NCBI GenBank assembly: GCA_021232515.1
Contig: JAJPOQ010000117.1
Coordinates: 1 to 64,000, forward strand
Direction: 5' to 3'
DNA from: Lentisphaeraceae bacterium
Lineage (GTDB): Bacteria > Verrucomicrobiota > Lentisphaeria > Lentisphaerales > Lentisphaeraceae
Length of the DNA stretch: 64,000 nt
Position numbers and translations under genes: made by a program. The notes beneath the pieces were generated by a model that had not been told where the DNA came from, searched no databases, and saw only the letters and a program-made list of their open reading frames with translations. Shown in pieces: positions 44,095 through 53,526 of this stretch; the first letter of the stretch is position 1; every line of letters begins with the position of its first letter.

Positions 44095-45387
44095 CTAAGA
44101 AGACTTCTCTATCCCATATTTTCTCATCTTCGAATACAACGTTTGAGGATTAAGCTTTAATAGATCTGACGCGCCCCCATCTCCTTGAACCTTTCCTTTT
44201 GTTTGAGACAATGCAGATTCGATGATTCTCTTCACCTGCGCATCAAAGCTTATCGATTCAACAATATCCTCATCAATTTCGTCGTCTCCCAAGTATAATT
44301 TTAGATTTTTTCCTTGTGATAAAATCATCCCTTTTTCTAGTTCGTTTCGTAACTCCCTAGCGTTACCTGGCCAATCATGAAGTAATAACTGTTGAGTAAA
44401 GTTGGAACTCATAGCCTTAACATTTATTTTCAACTTCTCAGAAAGCTGTGAAATAAAATATTCCGCTAGTGGGTAGATATCTGTTTTTCTTTTTCTCAAT
44501 GGCGGAATAAATAAAGTAAAGGTGCTGAGTCGATAGTATAAATCTTCTCGAAACTCTTTAGTATTAACTGATACCTTAAGGTCTTTGTGAGTAGCAGCCA
44601 AAATCCGGACTGTAGACTTTAAAGTTTCATTACCACCAACTCTTTCATATTCGCCATTTTCCAAAACACGTAAAAGCTTTGCTTGTACCTCAAGACTTAA
44701 TTCGGCAACCTCATCCAGAAACAAAGTTCCTGAAGATGCTCTTTCAAAATACCCTTTTTTCTGATTATAAGCTCCTGTAAAAGCTCCCTTTTCATGTCCA
44801 AAAAGAGTACTTTCAATTAACAATGATGGAAGTGACGCACAGTTTATTGCCAAAAATGTATCTTTAGGTCTTTTAGAGTTTTTATGAATAAAGTTTGCGA
44901 GTACATCTTTTCCTGTACCTGATTCACCTTGAAGTAAAACCGATGTCTCAAAGGGAGCAACTAACAAAGCTTTCTCCAAAACTTTTTTCATTATTTCACT
45001 GAAAGCAATGACTCCCGGCTGAGATTTATTGGTTGCTAGTTTTTCCCAAGCTTTATGTGAAACAGAACTTAAAGATCTTGTTAACTCACAGCGGGAAGAT
45101 AATAACTTAAGAAGTCCTTTTAAGTTTCCTTGATCAAAAGATAACTCTTTCTGAAACCACCATTTAACTTCAGTATTTCGATTTAACTCAAAATCAAAGT
45201 CCGGCTGAGATGAAATACTAAAAGTCTCTTTACTAAAGTTTTTACTTTTAATTGAATAATAAGAGCTTTCTCTCTGCCGCACGACATGTACTTGAACATC
45301 CCCATCAAAAATAGATGACAAACGATTCAATAAGGCGCTCCACTGGCCTATTTCCGATACTATATTTAATAAATATTCAAATTTCAT
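44095..45387 (-). CDS. Sigma-54-dependent transcriptional activator
   Basis: 430 residues. The AAA+ domain (about 125-360) has Walker A GESGTGK (154-160), GAFTGA (201-206, the sigma-54 contact loop), LFLDEVAELS and the arginine-finger region FREDLYYRL. A Fis-like helix-turn-helix ends the protein (LLKLNPQTLYSKMRKYGI). The N-terminal ~110 residues are not a receiver or a recognised sensor. Divergent from a small ferredoxin. No -24/-12 promoter was seen in the shared gap. Confidence 0.9.
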   Translation of the reverse strand: MKFEYLLNIVSEIGQWSALLNRLSSIFDGDVQVHVVRQRESSYYSIKSKNFSKETFSISSQPDFDFELNRNTEVKWWFQKELSFDQGNLKGLLKLLSSRCELTRSLSSVSHKAWEKLATNKSQPGVIAFSEIMKKVLEKALLVAPFETSVLLQGESGTGKDVLANFIHKNSKRPKDTFLAINCASLPSLLIESTLFGHEKGAFTGAYNQKKGYFERASSGTLFLDEVAELSLEVQAKLLRVLENGEYERVGGNETLKSTVRILAATHKDLKVSVNTKEFREDLYYRLSTFTLFIPPLRKRKTDIYPLAEYFISQLSEKLKINVKAMSSNFTQQLLLHDWPGNARELRNELEKGMILSQGKNLKLYLGDDEIDEDIVESISFDAQVKRIIESALSQTKGKVQGDGGASDLLKLNPQTLYSKMRKYGIEKSS

Positions 45388-45555
45388 GATTATTTACAAT
45401 AACACTAATTATTATATTTAATAATTAAATTTCACAAAAAACACCTCCCTAAATTTTAAAGCATTCATTCAAAGCACTTTACAATCAAACTATAAAAACA
45501 AGAACAAAATATGCATTAATAAAATCCTAATTAAAACAACGAAAAGGATAATTTA

Positions 45556-45792
45556 ATGAGAAACTTAGAAGCACATCCACAAAATATTGATGGCAAACTC
45601 TACTGTACGGAAGAAGGCTTTGACAATGGCTGCATAGGCTGTGGTATTTGCTATGGGCAACTACCTCAAGTATTTGCAGAAGATGATGAGGCATATGCTT
45701 ATGTCTTTAAGATACCTAATGATGATGAACTAGAATTAGTCAAAGAAGTTATTCAAGATTGCCCTGTTGGCAGTATTATTCTAGAAGACTAA
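45556..45792 (+). CDS. Small [4Fe-4S] ferredoxin
   Basis: 78 residues with the single-cluster pattern CIGCGICYG (C26, C29, C32) and a later DCPVGSI cysteine, typical of monocluster ferredoxins. Acidic, soluble. AAAAGGA lies upstream of the ATG. Electron partner unknown. Divergent from the sigma-54 activator at 44095, which may control it. Confidence 0.85.
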   Translation: MRNLEAHPQNIDGKLYCTEEGFDNGCIGCGICYGQLPQVFAEDDEAYAYVFKIPNDDELELVKEVIQDCPVGSIILED

Positions 45793-45814
45793 AAACGGGG
45801 GCTAACAAGCCCCC
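45791..45814 (-). terminator. Terminator between ferredoxin and dehydratase
   Basis: Stem GGGGGCT (45797-45803) with AGCCCCC (45808-45814), 4-base loop; TTTTT follows on the minus strand. It may also slow plus-strand transcription but has no T-run there. Confidence 0.75.
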
Positions 45815-45820
45815 AAACTT

Positions 45821-47767
45821 CTACTCTGCCAATTTTTTACAGACTATATCTATGTCTGGAACACAACCACCCCAAACTCCACCGCCTGTTTGCTGAAGCG
45901 CGGCCCACATCCTAACTGACTGTGGTAGCTGGGCATCTGGTTGAAGGTCCGCACGAGGACTTCTTTCTGATAAAAGCTTATTGCCTGTTTCGACAGATAA
46001 ATCCGACTCTGGAGTATGTTTAGAACCGATCACATCGATACTGCCGTTGAGAGTTAAACCGTTGATCGAAACTTCGATTACGTCGCCATTCTGCAACTTA
46101 CCTACAGGACCACCGGCAAGTGCTTCTGGACCTATATGACCTATGCAAGGTCCACTAGAGAATCCAGAAAAACGACCATCTGTAAGAAGAACTATATTCT
46201 TCAAACCTTTGGTGTACTTCAATGCAATGGTGATCTGGGCTGTCTCTGGCATGCCAGCACCAAGAGGTCCACGGCAAAGAAGCAAGAGAACATCGCCCTC
46301 ATTTATTTCACCAGCTTTAAGAGCTTTTATGGCATCATCTTCAGTTACATAAATCTTTGCTGGGCCACGATGATAGTATTGATCATCTTTAAAAAGTTCT
46401 GGAGCTATGGCAGTACTCTTAACGACCGCACCTTCTGGAGTAATGTTACCAACAGGGAAAGCAAGTGTGCGACTCAAACCAAGCTTTGCAGCTTTTTCTG
46501 GACCCATGATCACGTCAGTAGGATCTACCCCATCTTGAGTTTGTAAATGCTTTCTAAATGCTGTTCGGCGTTCAGACTTTTCCCACTCATCAAGATTTTC
46601 ACCAAGAGTTTTACCGGTCACCGTCATAACATCTAGTTTCAAGTAACCCGCATCGCGTAAGTGAAGCATAACTTCAGGAACACCACCGGCTAAGAACAGC
46701 TGAACTGTCGTGTAGTTTTTCGGCCCATTCGGCAAAACATCGACCATACGAGGAACTAAACGGTTTATCTCTTCCCATTCTTCACAACTAGGCGCAGGAA
46801 CGCCGGCCATTCTGAGAGTCGCAGGCAGATGAAGTAGAAGATTACTTGAACCACCAACAGCTGCGTGAACCACCATCGCATTGTGAAGTGCATCTTTAGT
46901 TAAAATTTGTCTTAGATAAACGCCGTCTTCCATAAGCTTCTTCAAAGCATGTGCCGATTCAACGGCCATCTGCAACCATATTTCTTGACCTGAAGGAGCA
47001 AGTGCTGAGTGAGGAAGCGACATACCTAAAGCTTCGGCAATAACCTGAGAAGTCGCTGCAGTGCCTAAAAATTGGCAACCACCACCAGGAGTTCCGCAAG
47101 CGGCACAACCTAACGCGGCGGCTTCATCGACAGTTAATTCACCATGAGTAAAACGAGCACCGATCGATTGAACGCGCCCTGCATCCTCACCATGTTCTGG
47201 AGGGAGTGAAACACCACCAGGAACAATTATGCCTGGCTTATCACAGTTTTCAGCAAGAGCCATCATCATCGCTGGCATACCCTTATCGCAAGTTGCTATA
47301 CCCATGACAGCTTTGCGTTTTGGCAATGATCGAATCAAACGACCTAAAACTTCACTTGCTGAGTTACGGTAAGCTAAACTATCCATCATGCCGGCAGTTC
47401 CTTGAGAACGACCGTCACATGGGTCTGAACAATGACCTGCAAATGGCAAGTAACCATTGTCCGAAAGTGTCTTAGCTGCTTCTTTGACGAGAAGACCAAG
47501 TTCCCAGTGACCTGTATGGTAACCTAAGGCCAAAGGAGTTCCGTCGTCTTGACGCAAACCACCCATCGTTGTCAAAATCAATACTTGTGAGTCGGCTATG
47601 CGCTTGCCATCCCAGCCCATACCTACATCTTGAGACATACCAAAAAGGTCACCACCTGGACTGTGGCGAAGCATTTCTTCTGTTATAGGAAAGTCTGTTT
47701 TTCGGGTTGGAGCTTTTGTTAAAACATCATAAAAATTTTTATCTAAATCATACCAAGATTGACTCAT
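45821..47767 (-). CDS. YjhG/YagF-type sugar-acid dehydratase (IlvD/Edd family)
   Basis: About 648 residues. Three conserved cysteine segments for the Fe-S cluster are visible: HCSDPCDGRSQGTAGMMDSL, GIATCDKGMPAMMMAL and CGTPGGGCQFLGTAATSQ. The C-terminal DGRFSGFSSGPCIGHIGPEA box is typical. Length and the N-terminal SPGGDLFGMSQDVGMGWD text match YjhG/YagF, which dehydrate sugar acids such as D-xylonate. Start chosen at 47767 (AGAGGAA upstream), giving a 4-base overlap with the SDR gene; the frame is open to 47815. The exact acid is not determined. Confidence 0.85.
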   Translation of the reverse strand: MSQSWYDLDKNFYDVLTKAPTRKTDFPITEEMLRHSPGGDLFGMSQDVGMGWDGKRIADSQVLILTTMGGLRQDDGTPLALGYHTGHWELGLLVKEAAKTLSDNGYLPFAGHCSDPCDGRSQGTAGMMDSLAYRNSASEVLGRLIRSLPKRKAVMGIATCDKGMPAMMMALAENCDKPGIIVPGGVSLPPEHGEDAGRVQSIGARFTHGELTVDEAAALGCAACGTPGGGCQFLGTAATSQVIAEALGMSLPHSALAPSGQEIWLQMAVESAHALKKLMEDGVYLRQILTKDALHNAMVVHAAVGGSSNLLLHLPATLRMAGVPAPSCEEWEEINRLVPRMVDVLPNGPKNYTTVQLFLAGGVPEVMLHLRDAGYLKLDVMTVTGKTLGENLDEWEKSERRTAFRKHLQTQDGVDPTDVIMGPEKAAKLGLSRTLAFPVGNITPEGAVVKSTAIAPELFKDDQYYHRGPAKIYVTEDDAIKALKAGEINEGDVLLLLCRGPLGAGMPETAQITIALKYTKGLKNIVLLTDGRFSGFSSGPCIGHIGPEALAGGPVGKLQNGDVIEVSINGLTLNGSIDVIGSKHTPESDLSVETGNKLLSERSPRADLQPDAQLPQSVRMWAALQQTGGGVWGGCVPDIDIVCKKLAE

Positions 47768-48549
47768 TTCAATTCCTCTGCAAGATGAGGCGGTAAAGGA
47801 CTTGTCTTTGTCCAACCACCGTCAACCATTATCACATCACCACTAATATGTCGGGCCCGATCGTCTGCTAAAAATAAAGTCGTATAGGCGACGTCTTCGG
47901 GTGTACCAACGGTACCGCTAGGAGCGACAGATTTCCAGCCATTTTTATATTGAGAATCTTCCAACGTTCGTTCAGTCTGAGTCGCCCCTGGAGCAACAAC
48001 GTTGACTGTAATCCCATAATCACCAAGTTCTTCTGAAAGATTTTTTGCTAATTGAAGGATACCCGCTTTTGTCATAGCATAGGCACTAGCAAAGCGATGG
48101 GCTTGAACGCCACAGACCGATGACATAAGGATTATACGGCCTTTAACATTATTTTTAACCATCTCTTTAGCAGCAGCTTGCACAGTGAAGTACGTGCCGC
48201 GCATATTGACCGCCATGAGGTTATCAAACTCTTCCATAGAGACGTCGAGGAAACGATCAAAAACGGTAATCCCGGCATTAGCCACAAAAATGTCTAGACC
48301 ATTATTTTTACTAGAGAAATCTTGAATCGATTGAACAACTTGGGAAGTTTCGGAAATATCGCCGGGAATTCCAGTGACGGAATTTTTGCCAATTTCTTGA
48401 TTTATTTTATCGGCAGCAGCATATGTACTTTTTTCGGAGCGAGAATTGAGTCCTACAAAAGCTCCCTCTTGAGCGAATTGTCGACATATCTCATAACCAA
48501 TACCGCAACCAGCACCAGTGACATATACTTTTTTATCTTTGAATCTCAT
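47764..48549 (-). CDS. SDR family sugar dehydrogenase-like oxidoreductase
   Basis: 261 residues. NAD(P)-binding TGAGCGIGYE (residues 11-20), VANAGIT, and the catalytic Ser-Tyr-Lys with SSVCG and SAYAMTKAG. C-terminal PEDVAYTTLFLADDRARHISGDVIMVDGG is typical of classical SDRs. It is translationally coupled to the dehydratase gene. With the lactonase just upstream it likely oxidises an aldose to a lactone. Confidence 0.85.
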   Translation of the reverse strand: MRFKDKKVYVTGAGCGIGYEICRQFAQEGAFVGLNSRSEKSTYAAADKINQEIGKNSVTGIPGDISETSQVVQSIQDFSSKNNGLDIFVANAGITVFDRFLDVSMEEFDNLMAVNMRGTYFTVQAAAKEMVKNNVKGRIILMSSVCGVQAHRFASAYAMTKAGILQLAKNLSEELGDYGITVNVVAPGATQTERTLEDSQYKNGWKSVAPSGTVGTPEDVAYTTLFLADDRARHISGDVIMVDGGWTKTSPLPPHLAEELK

Positions 48550-48649
48550 TGCGATCTGCCTTCTATTAAAGTCTTTTCACTTAATAAAAAACAAATCGCC
48601 TTGAGCTGCAATAAGTAAATATTCTAATTTTGTTACAAAATTTAGGATC

Positions 48650-49744
48650 TTACTTTTCTAGAGCTAATACCCACATCGGCGCTTTGCCTGTTTTGTAAGT
48701 TTTAACTTCGCTTAAAATACCAGTTTTTTGGTCAATGCTATAAACAGTCAAAGTTGAAGAGTGAACTCCAGGTCCAAACAAGTACTTATTTGTCGTGTCA
48801 AGTCTAAGACAACGCGGATGACGACCAACACCAAAAGTACCAACTTTCTTCTCTAAAGCTCCTGTACTTTCATTTAAAGAATAAACTGTGATACAGTCAT
48901 TCCCCTTTGGGTTTTTACGGTCGAGGTTGTCTCGTTCAGCAATAAAAACAAAACGGCCATCTTTTGAAATAGTTATATCTGATGCTGCAAATTTTTCATT
49001 AGCGTTATCTGGAAGAGTATTCACAGTTTGTTTAAGAGTTAACTGCCCTGTTGCAGAACGTTCCCAAAGTGAAATACCACCACCACGCTCATTTGAAGTA
49101 TAAAGCAGGCTCTTACTTGGGTGGAAGACAAAGTGACGTGGCTCGTGATAGTTATTTTCTTTATCTGGACCATCGACTGAAGCAGGAGAAAGTGGAGAAA
49201 GTTTTTCATTTTCAAATCTGAACTGATAAACTTTATTTGGCGAAGTATGCGGAACGTAAACCATACCGGCGTCGTCTATACGAATAGAGTGAGCGCGGTC
49301 ATCTGTCTTAAGATCTGCAAGAACTTTGCCTTTGTAGATGCCTTTATTGAGCTTATAGGCAGTGATCTTCCCTTCTCCATAGTGAGAAGCAAAAAGGTAA
49401 GTACCTGTTTTATCGATAGCTAAGAAACCACAGTATTGAGGAGTCTCGGCGATGCCAACACTTTTAACTTTACCGTCTGCTAATATCTCGAGTGTTTCTA
49501 TGTTTGACTTGCGGTTTTTGCCCTTGCCGGTTCGAACAGATACATAGAGGTACTTCTTATCTGGGGAGATAACCGAATTTCCCGGAGCTCCCTTAGTCTT
49601 AAACTTGTCTTTGATAGAAAGAGCACCGTTATCAAAATCGTAGATTTCGAGAGTGCCGGTACCAGTTGAAGACACATAAACATACTGCTCTGCCATAAGT
49701 GGGAGCATGAAAAATGAAGCTATGAGTAAAAGAATCGATCGCAT
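48650..49744 (-). CDS. Secreted lactonase-family beta-propeller protein
   Basis: 364 residues with a signal peptide (about 1-18). Repeated blade motifs include YVSSTGTGTLEIYDFD, ISPDKKYLYVSV, HSIRIDDAGMVYVPHT, YHEPRHFVFHPSKSLLYTSNE and ISKDGRFVFIAERD. These fit the seven-bladed lactonase family (6-phosphogluconolactonase-type), though the signal peptide suggests a periplasmic substrate. It is 100 bases upstream of the SDR gene in the same direction. Confidence 0.83.
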   Translation of the reverse strand: MRSILLLIASFFMLPLMAEQYVYVSSTGTGTLEIYDFDNGALSIKDKFKTKGAPGNSVISPDKKYLYVSVRTGKGKNRKSNIETLEILADGKVKSVGIAETPQYCGFLAIDKTGTYLFASHYGEGKITAYKLNKGIYKGKVLADLKTDDRAHSIRIDDAGMVYVPHTSPNKVYQFRFENEKLSPLSPASVDGPDKENNYHEPRHFVFHPSKSLLYTSNERGGGISLWERSATGQLTLKQTVNTLPDNANEKFAASDITISKDGRFVFIAERDNLDRKNPKGNDCITVYSLNESTGALEKKVGTFGVGRHPRCLRLDTTNKYLFGPGVHSSTLTVYSIDQKTGILSEVKTYKTGKAPMWVLALEK

Positions 49745-49821
49745 AATATACCTTTTTTCCTATAAGAACGTGATGAACTATAGGAACGTGACAGCAATTT
49801 TACGAAAGCTTTAGAAAAAAA

Positions 49822-51618
49822 TTATTCCCACTCAATCGTGCCAGGAGGTTTATTCGTCACATCGTAGAAGATTCCATCGAAGTGAACTTTGTCCTGAACG
49901 AGCTGTGCCATCTTCTTGACCTTAGCCATAGGCAAACGACTGAAACTTGCAGTCATAGCTTCTGTACTATTGATAGGACGAAGAATAAGTGACTCGTTGC
50001 CTTGATGTAAACTCACCGGCAGAAGAGCTACTGGCATTTGCCAAATGTCCTCATATAACTTCTGGTCATAGAGGTACTCTGTCACAACATGATCGGCTTC
50101 TCTAAGAAGATCCAAACGATCCTTAGTCATGAAAGCTTTATTTAAAGTAATCTTGCCGTTCCAGTCTTCATCTGAGATCTGATAAACAACGCGATTCACT
50201 TCAGAGAAACGATTTGTGATATTTGTCGAAACACTCGCAAGAGTATCCCAGTCAGCTTCACCAGTAATCAAACAAGGGTGAGCGTATGTTCTAGCGTCGC
50301 CTTGAACACCAACACTCTTAACAGGAAGAACTCTTGCCGTTAAATTGTGCTCGCTAATCAAAGCGTTGATTTTATCTTCAACAGTCGAGAAGTCTTCTGA
50401 AACTTCATCGCCTGAACAAAGAACACGAACACCAAGACCCGGACCTGGGAATGGATGACGCCAAACTAGTTTATGTGGTAAACCAAGTAACTCACCAAGC
50501 TCGCGAACTTCATCTTTATATAGATCGGCAAGAGGCTCGATAACTTTGCCTTGAGCAATCAATTCATTCACACGATCAACGCGGTTATGGTGCGTTTTGA
50601 TCAAGGCTGCATGCTCTGTACCACCAGACTCAATTGTATCTGGGTAAATTGTACCCTGACCTAGCATCCAAGTCTCATCTAACATATGAGTATCTTCAAC
50701 AGCTTGGTCTTTTACATCTAGGAATGTATCGCCAATGATCTTTCTCTTGGCTTGTGGTTCCCAAACGCCCTCGATGTTCTTGAGGAAAGTTTCGCCAGCA
50801 TCAACAACATGGAAGTTGTCAAAACCATATTCTTTAAGGGTTTCTTTTACCCAATGAGATTCATCTAAACGCATAAAGCCGTTATCGACATGAAGACCAT
50901 AAACATTTTCTTCGCCAAGAGCTTTATTCAGCAAGCTGAATGCAACGTTTGAATCAACACCACCACTAACAAGAAGGAAAACCTTACGGCCAGCCGCTTG
51001 CGCTTGGATGTCTTTGATCGATTGATCGAGGTAACTTTGAATACTCCAATCAAAAGTACAGCCACAAACCTTAAGGAAGTTTTCCATAAGTTTAAGACCG
51101 TTCTCACTGTGAGTAACTTCAGGGTGATACTGAAGTCCAAAAATCTTTCTTTCCGGCCAGGCTACAGATGCCACAGGACAGTCGTCAGTAGAAGCAGTGA
51201 CGACAAAGTTCTCAGGGAGGGTCTTCACTGAATCGCCATGACTCATCCACATAACTTCAGAAGGGTTGAGCCCTTCATATATACCGGAGTTGTCTTCAAT
51301 ATTTATATGTGCAGTTCCGTACTCTTTTACATCGCCCGGCTTAACTTCGCCGCCAAGAGTATGACAAATGATCTGGTGCCCGTAACAGATGCCAAGGATA
51401 GGTTTTTCAAAATTTAGAATATCAGCGTTAAATGCAGGCGCGTCATCAGCGTAGACACTATGAGGACCACCAGAAAATATAAGACCAGTATAGTCTTGAA
51501 GTTCAGACAGTTGTGCTGTCGGTCTGACGATCTCAGAGTAAACTCCGAGTCTACGAACTCTGTTGGCAATCAAGTGGGCATATTGACCGCCGAAATCTAA
51601 AACACCAATTTTCTGCAT
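49822..51618 (-). CDS. guaA: GMP synthase (glutamine-hydrolysing), long form
   Basis: 598 residues. The class I amidotransferase domain has Cys78 in GICYGHQ and YHPEVTHSE. The ATP-pyrophosphatase loop is LLVSGGVDSNVA, then GTIYPDTIES and the GPGLGVRVL motif. The C-terminus ends KPPGTIEWE, as in all GuaA. The C-terminal dimerisation region is about 75 residues longer than in E. coli GuaA (525) and seems to contain two related halves (PVKSVGVQGD and PVSLHQGNES), as in eukaryotic-type GMP synthases. Converts XMP to GMP. Likely monocistronic. Confidence 0.95.
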   Translation of the reverse strand: MQKIGVLDFGGQYAHLIANRVRRLGVYSEIVRPTAQLSELQDYTGLIFSGGPHSVYADDAPAFNADILNFEKPILGICYGHQIICHTLGGEVKPGDVKEYGTAHINIEDNSGIYEGLNPSEVMWMSHGDSVKTLPENFVVTASTDDCPVASVAWPERKIFGLQYHPEVTHSENGLKLMENFLKVCGCTFDWSIQSYLDQSIKDIQAQAAGRKVFLLVSGGVDSNVAFSLLNKALGEENVYGLHVDNGFMRLDESHWVKETLKEYGFDNFHVVDAGETFLKNIEGVWEPQAKRKIIGDTFLDVKDQAVEDTHMLDETWMLGQGTIYPDTIESGGTEHAALIKTHHNRVDRVNELIAQGKVIEPLADLYKDEVRELGELLGLPHKLVWRHPFPGPGLGVRVLCSGDEVSEDFSTVEDKINALISEHNLTARVLPVKSVGVQGDARTYAHPCLITGEADWDTLASVSTNITNRFSEVNRVVYQISDEDWNGKITLNKAFMTKDRLDLLREADHVVTEYLYDQKLYEDIWQMPVALLPVSLHQGNESLILRPINSTEAMTASFSRLPMAKVKKMAQLVQDKVHFDGIFYDVTNKPPGTIEWE

Positions 51619-51790
51619 TTATCTATAAAACCTTGAACATAATATGAAAAAGAGGCATAAGATAACGTAATGAACCCTTTCGTCAAGGCTGTCTGAGTCC
51701 TATCCCCCTTTTGCTAAAGAATTTTTAACAATTCGTATGAGATTTTCATATAATAGTAGATATCTATGGTGAAACCAAGGAGGAGGAAAT

Positions 51791-52159
51791 ATGAAAATTT
51801 TACAGATATTAGCTTTTGTCATCACTATCTTTCTTTTCATCGACAAACCACAAGAAGAGATAGTCCAACCTGAAATACCAAATAAAGCAACTCAGCAAAA
51901 AGCCGATCTTACAAAGTTTGAATTAAAACACGAAGAAGTGGCTAAACTACTTTTCAAAAAGCTTCCAGTCATAAAAAATGTTGAAGTTCCAAGAACTGTC
52001 GCCATGAGTCAACAAGTCTTAAAAAACAGTCAATCGCCTCTTAGCGGGATTTGGGGATTTAACTCAAAAACTCAAGTAGTCCCATTTATTGATGCGAGAG
52101 AAAACCGCAATGAAACTACCGAACTCTTCTATGGGATAAACGTTTCCATTAGTTTTTAA
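51791..52159 (+). CDS. Small hypothetical protein with N-terminal membrane segment
   Basis: 122 residues. A hydrophobic N-terminal segment (about 3-20) is followed by a Lys/Glu-rich region and a C-terminal beta-like ELFYGINVSISF. No family recognised. It has an unusually strong Shine-Dalgarno, AAGGAGGAGG, 5-8 bases before the ATG, suggesting it is really translated. It overlaps the convergent DUF790 gene by 11 bases. Confidence 0.55.
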   Translation: MKILQILAFVITIFLFIDKPQEEIVQPEIPNKATQQKADLTKFELKHEEVAKLLFKKLPVIKNVEVPRTVAMSQQVLKNSQSPLSGIWGFNSKTQVVPFIDARENRNETTELFYGINVSISF

Positions 52160-53390
52160 CAATACTTTGGAGTTTACGCGACACTGTTGTAACTCCCGGG
52201 AAGTCTCGAAATAAAAAGCCTCTATTTTGAAACCATTCACTTGCCTCAAGTGTTTCGGCTAAACCGCCTTTATTGATCAAACCTCGATCAACTCCGACAA
52301 CTAAGTTTTCAAAAACTGAATCCTCGCATTCTTCTAAGCGACGAATAAGAGGAGCCATGTGCCAACGGTGAAACAACTCTAAATAAAATACTTTGCCATC
52401 TTTGTTTTCGAAACTTAAATCTGGAAAAATCATCTCACCTGATTCACTGTGAAGAAAAGGAGTATCGCCAACAATCTTCCACTCTTCTTGTTTCTCTTTA
52501 AACTGATTGTGAAATATCTTTATCTCTTCAGGCACATAAGAGCTGAAGTTTCTGTAGTGGCTGACAAGACCAGACTTTTGATCTATCTTTAAAACAAAAT
52601 TTTTGTTATTTAGCTTTATAACACTACTCAATGACCACTTTTCTAAATCTGGAATAGCCGGAAAAAAAGAAGCTAACTGCAAGCCATACTTATTTGTATT
52701 TTCAAACAAACTGGCCGGACCATCGATAGTCATCTTGATCGTTGAAGGTTCTTTATTTTTCCCTCGGCCCTTAAACTTCGTGCACTTTATATTTGCCAAT
52801 AGTCGGAAAAACTTTAGATACTTAAATAAGCGCCGCAATTTTTGTGGATGAGCATTGGGAATCTCTAAATGAATTTCTCCCGCATGTAGAAGTAAAGATT
52901 GAACCAGAGAAGAATTGTAACGTTCAAGTAACTGACGAGGATTAACTTCTTTAAACTTCGCCAAGGTCTCATTTTGCGGTAAGTCATTATAAAACTCACC
53001 TTGAGCAAATTCGCCAAACTTCTCAGTCTTCTTATAAACATCCATTTGAAAATCGTGATAATCTTCAAATTTAGATTCCTTCAGAACTGCTGCAGAAGCA
53101 AGAAATAACTCTTTTCTTTGGGCCGGATAATCTAGATCCTGAACTTTACCGAAATCTGTCCGGTCCTGACAAATCTTATTCAGACCTTTTCCGAGCTTTA
53201 AGTCCCGCTGACCATTGACGATCATTGTCGTTTGTTCGTCTATCTCAGCCCGAGTCATACCAACGCCGTTTTTGTAAACACCTAAAAGCTGCTCCGCTAG
53301 TTTCAACATGCGCCAGTCACCGACATCTATAAACGATGGCTTGAGTCGATCTTTCATACGACGAAATCTTATAAGGTCTTTATTGAGCAA
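52149..53390 (-). CDS. DUF790 (Bax1-like) nuclease family protein
   Basis: 413 residues. N-terminus MLNKDLIRFRR and the long alpha/beta organisation fit DUF790, whose archaeal member Bax1 is a nuclease partnered with the XPB helicase. A PD-(D/E)xK-like site is seen in FPDLSFENKDGKVFYLELFHRW. The start is TTG, supported by AAGGA 6 bases upstream and by family N-termini. No XPB-type helicase gene lies in the window, so its usual partner must be elsewhere or missing. Confidence 0.78.
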   Translation of the reverse strand: MLNKDLIRFRRMKDRLKPSFIDVGDWRMLKLAEQLLGVYKNGVGMTRAEIDEQTTMIVNGQRDLKLGKGLNKICQDRTDFGKVQDLDYPAQRKELFLASAAVLKESKFEDYHDFQMDVYKKTEKFGEFAQGEFYNDLPQNETLAKFKEVNPRQLLERYNSSLVQSLLLHAGEIHLEIPNAHPQKLRRLFKYLKFFRLLANIKCTKFKGRGKNKEPSTIKMTIDGPASLFENTNKYGLQLASFFPAIPDLEKWSLSSVIKLNNKNFVLKIDQKSGLVSHYRNFSSYVPEEIKIFHNQFKEKQEEWKIVGDTPFLHSESGEMIFPDLSFENKDGKVFYLELFHRWHMAPLIRRLEECEDSVFENLVVGVDRGLINKGGLAETLEASEWFQNRGFLFRDFPGVTTVSRKLQSIVKN

Positions 53391-53422
53391 AGCTTTTCCT
53401 TGAGTTGATCACAAGAAACTAG

Positions 53423-53446
53423 ACAGGATTTACAGGATTTACAGGG
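53423..53446. repeat. 9-bp tandem repeat ACAGGATTT
   Basis: Two full copies and a partial third copy between divergent genes. Similar short ACAGGATT-type runs are scattered in many bacterial genomes. Confidence 0.5.
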
Positions 53447-53526
53447 ACTCGTTCAATATTCTAAGAGTAATTCCTCGTAATGGCATAGATGAAGATTAAT
53501 TTAGTCTTCTCAAGGGAGTTATATTT

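Noticed and set aside
45388-45555. A sigma-54 (-24/-12) promoter between the activator and the ferredoxin.
   Set aside because: No TGGCAC-N5-TTGC match; the best stretch (AAAGCAC) fails in the second half.
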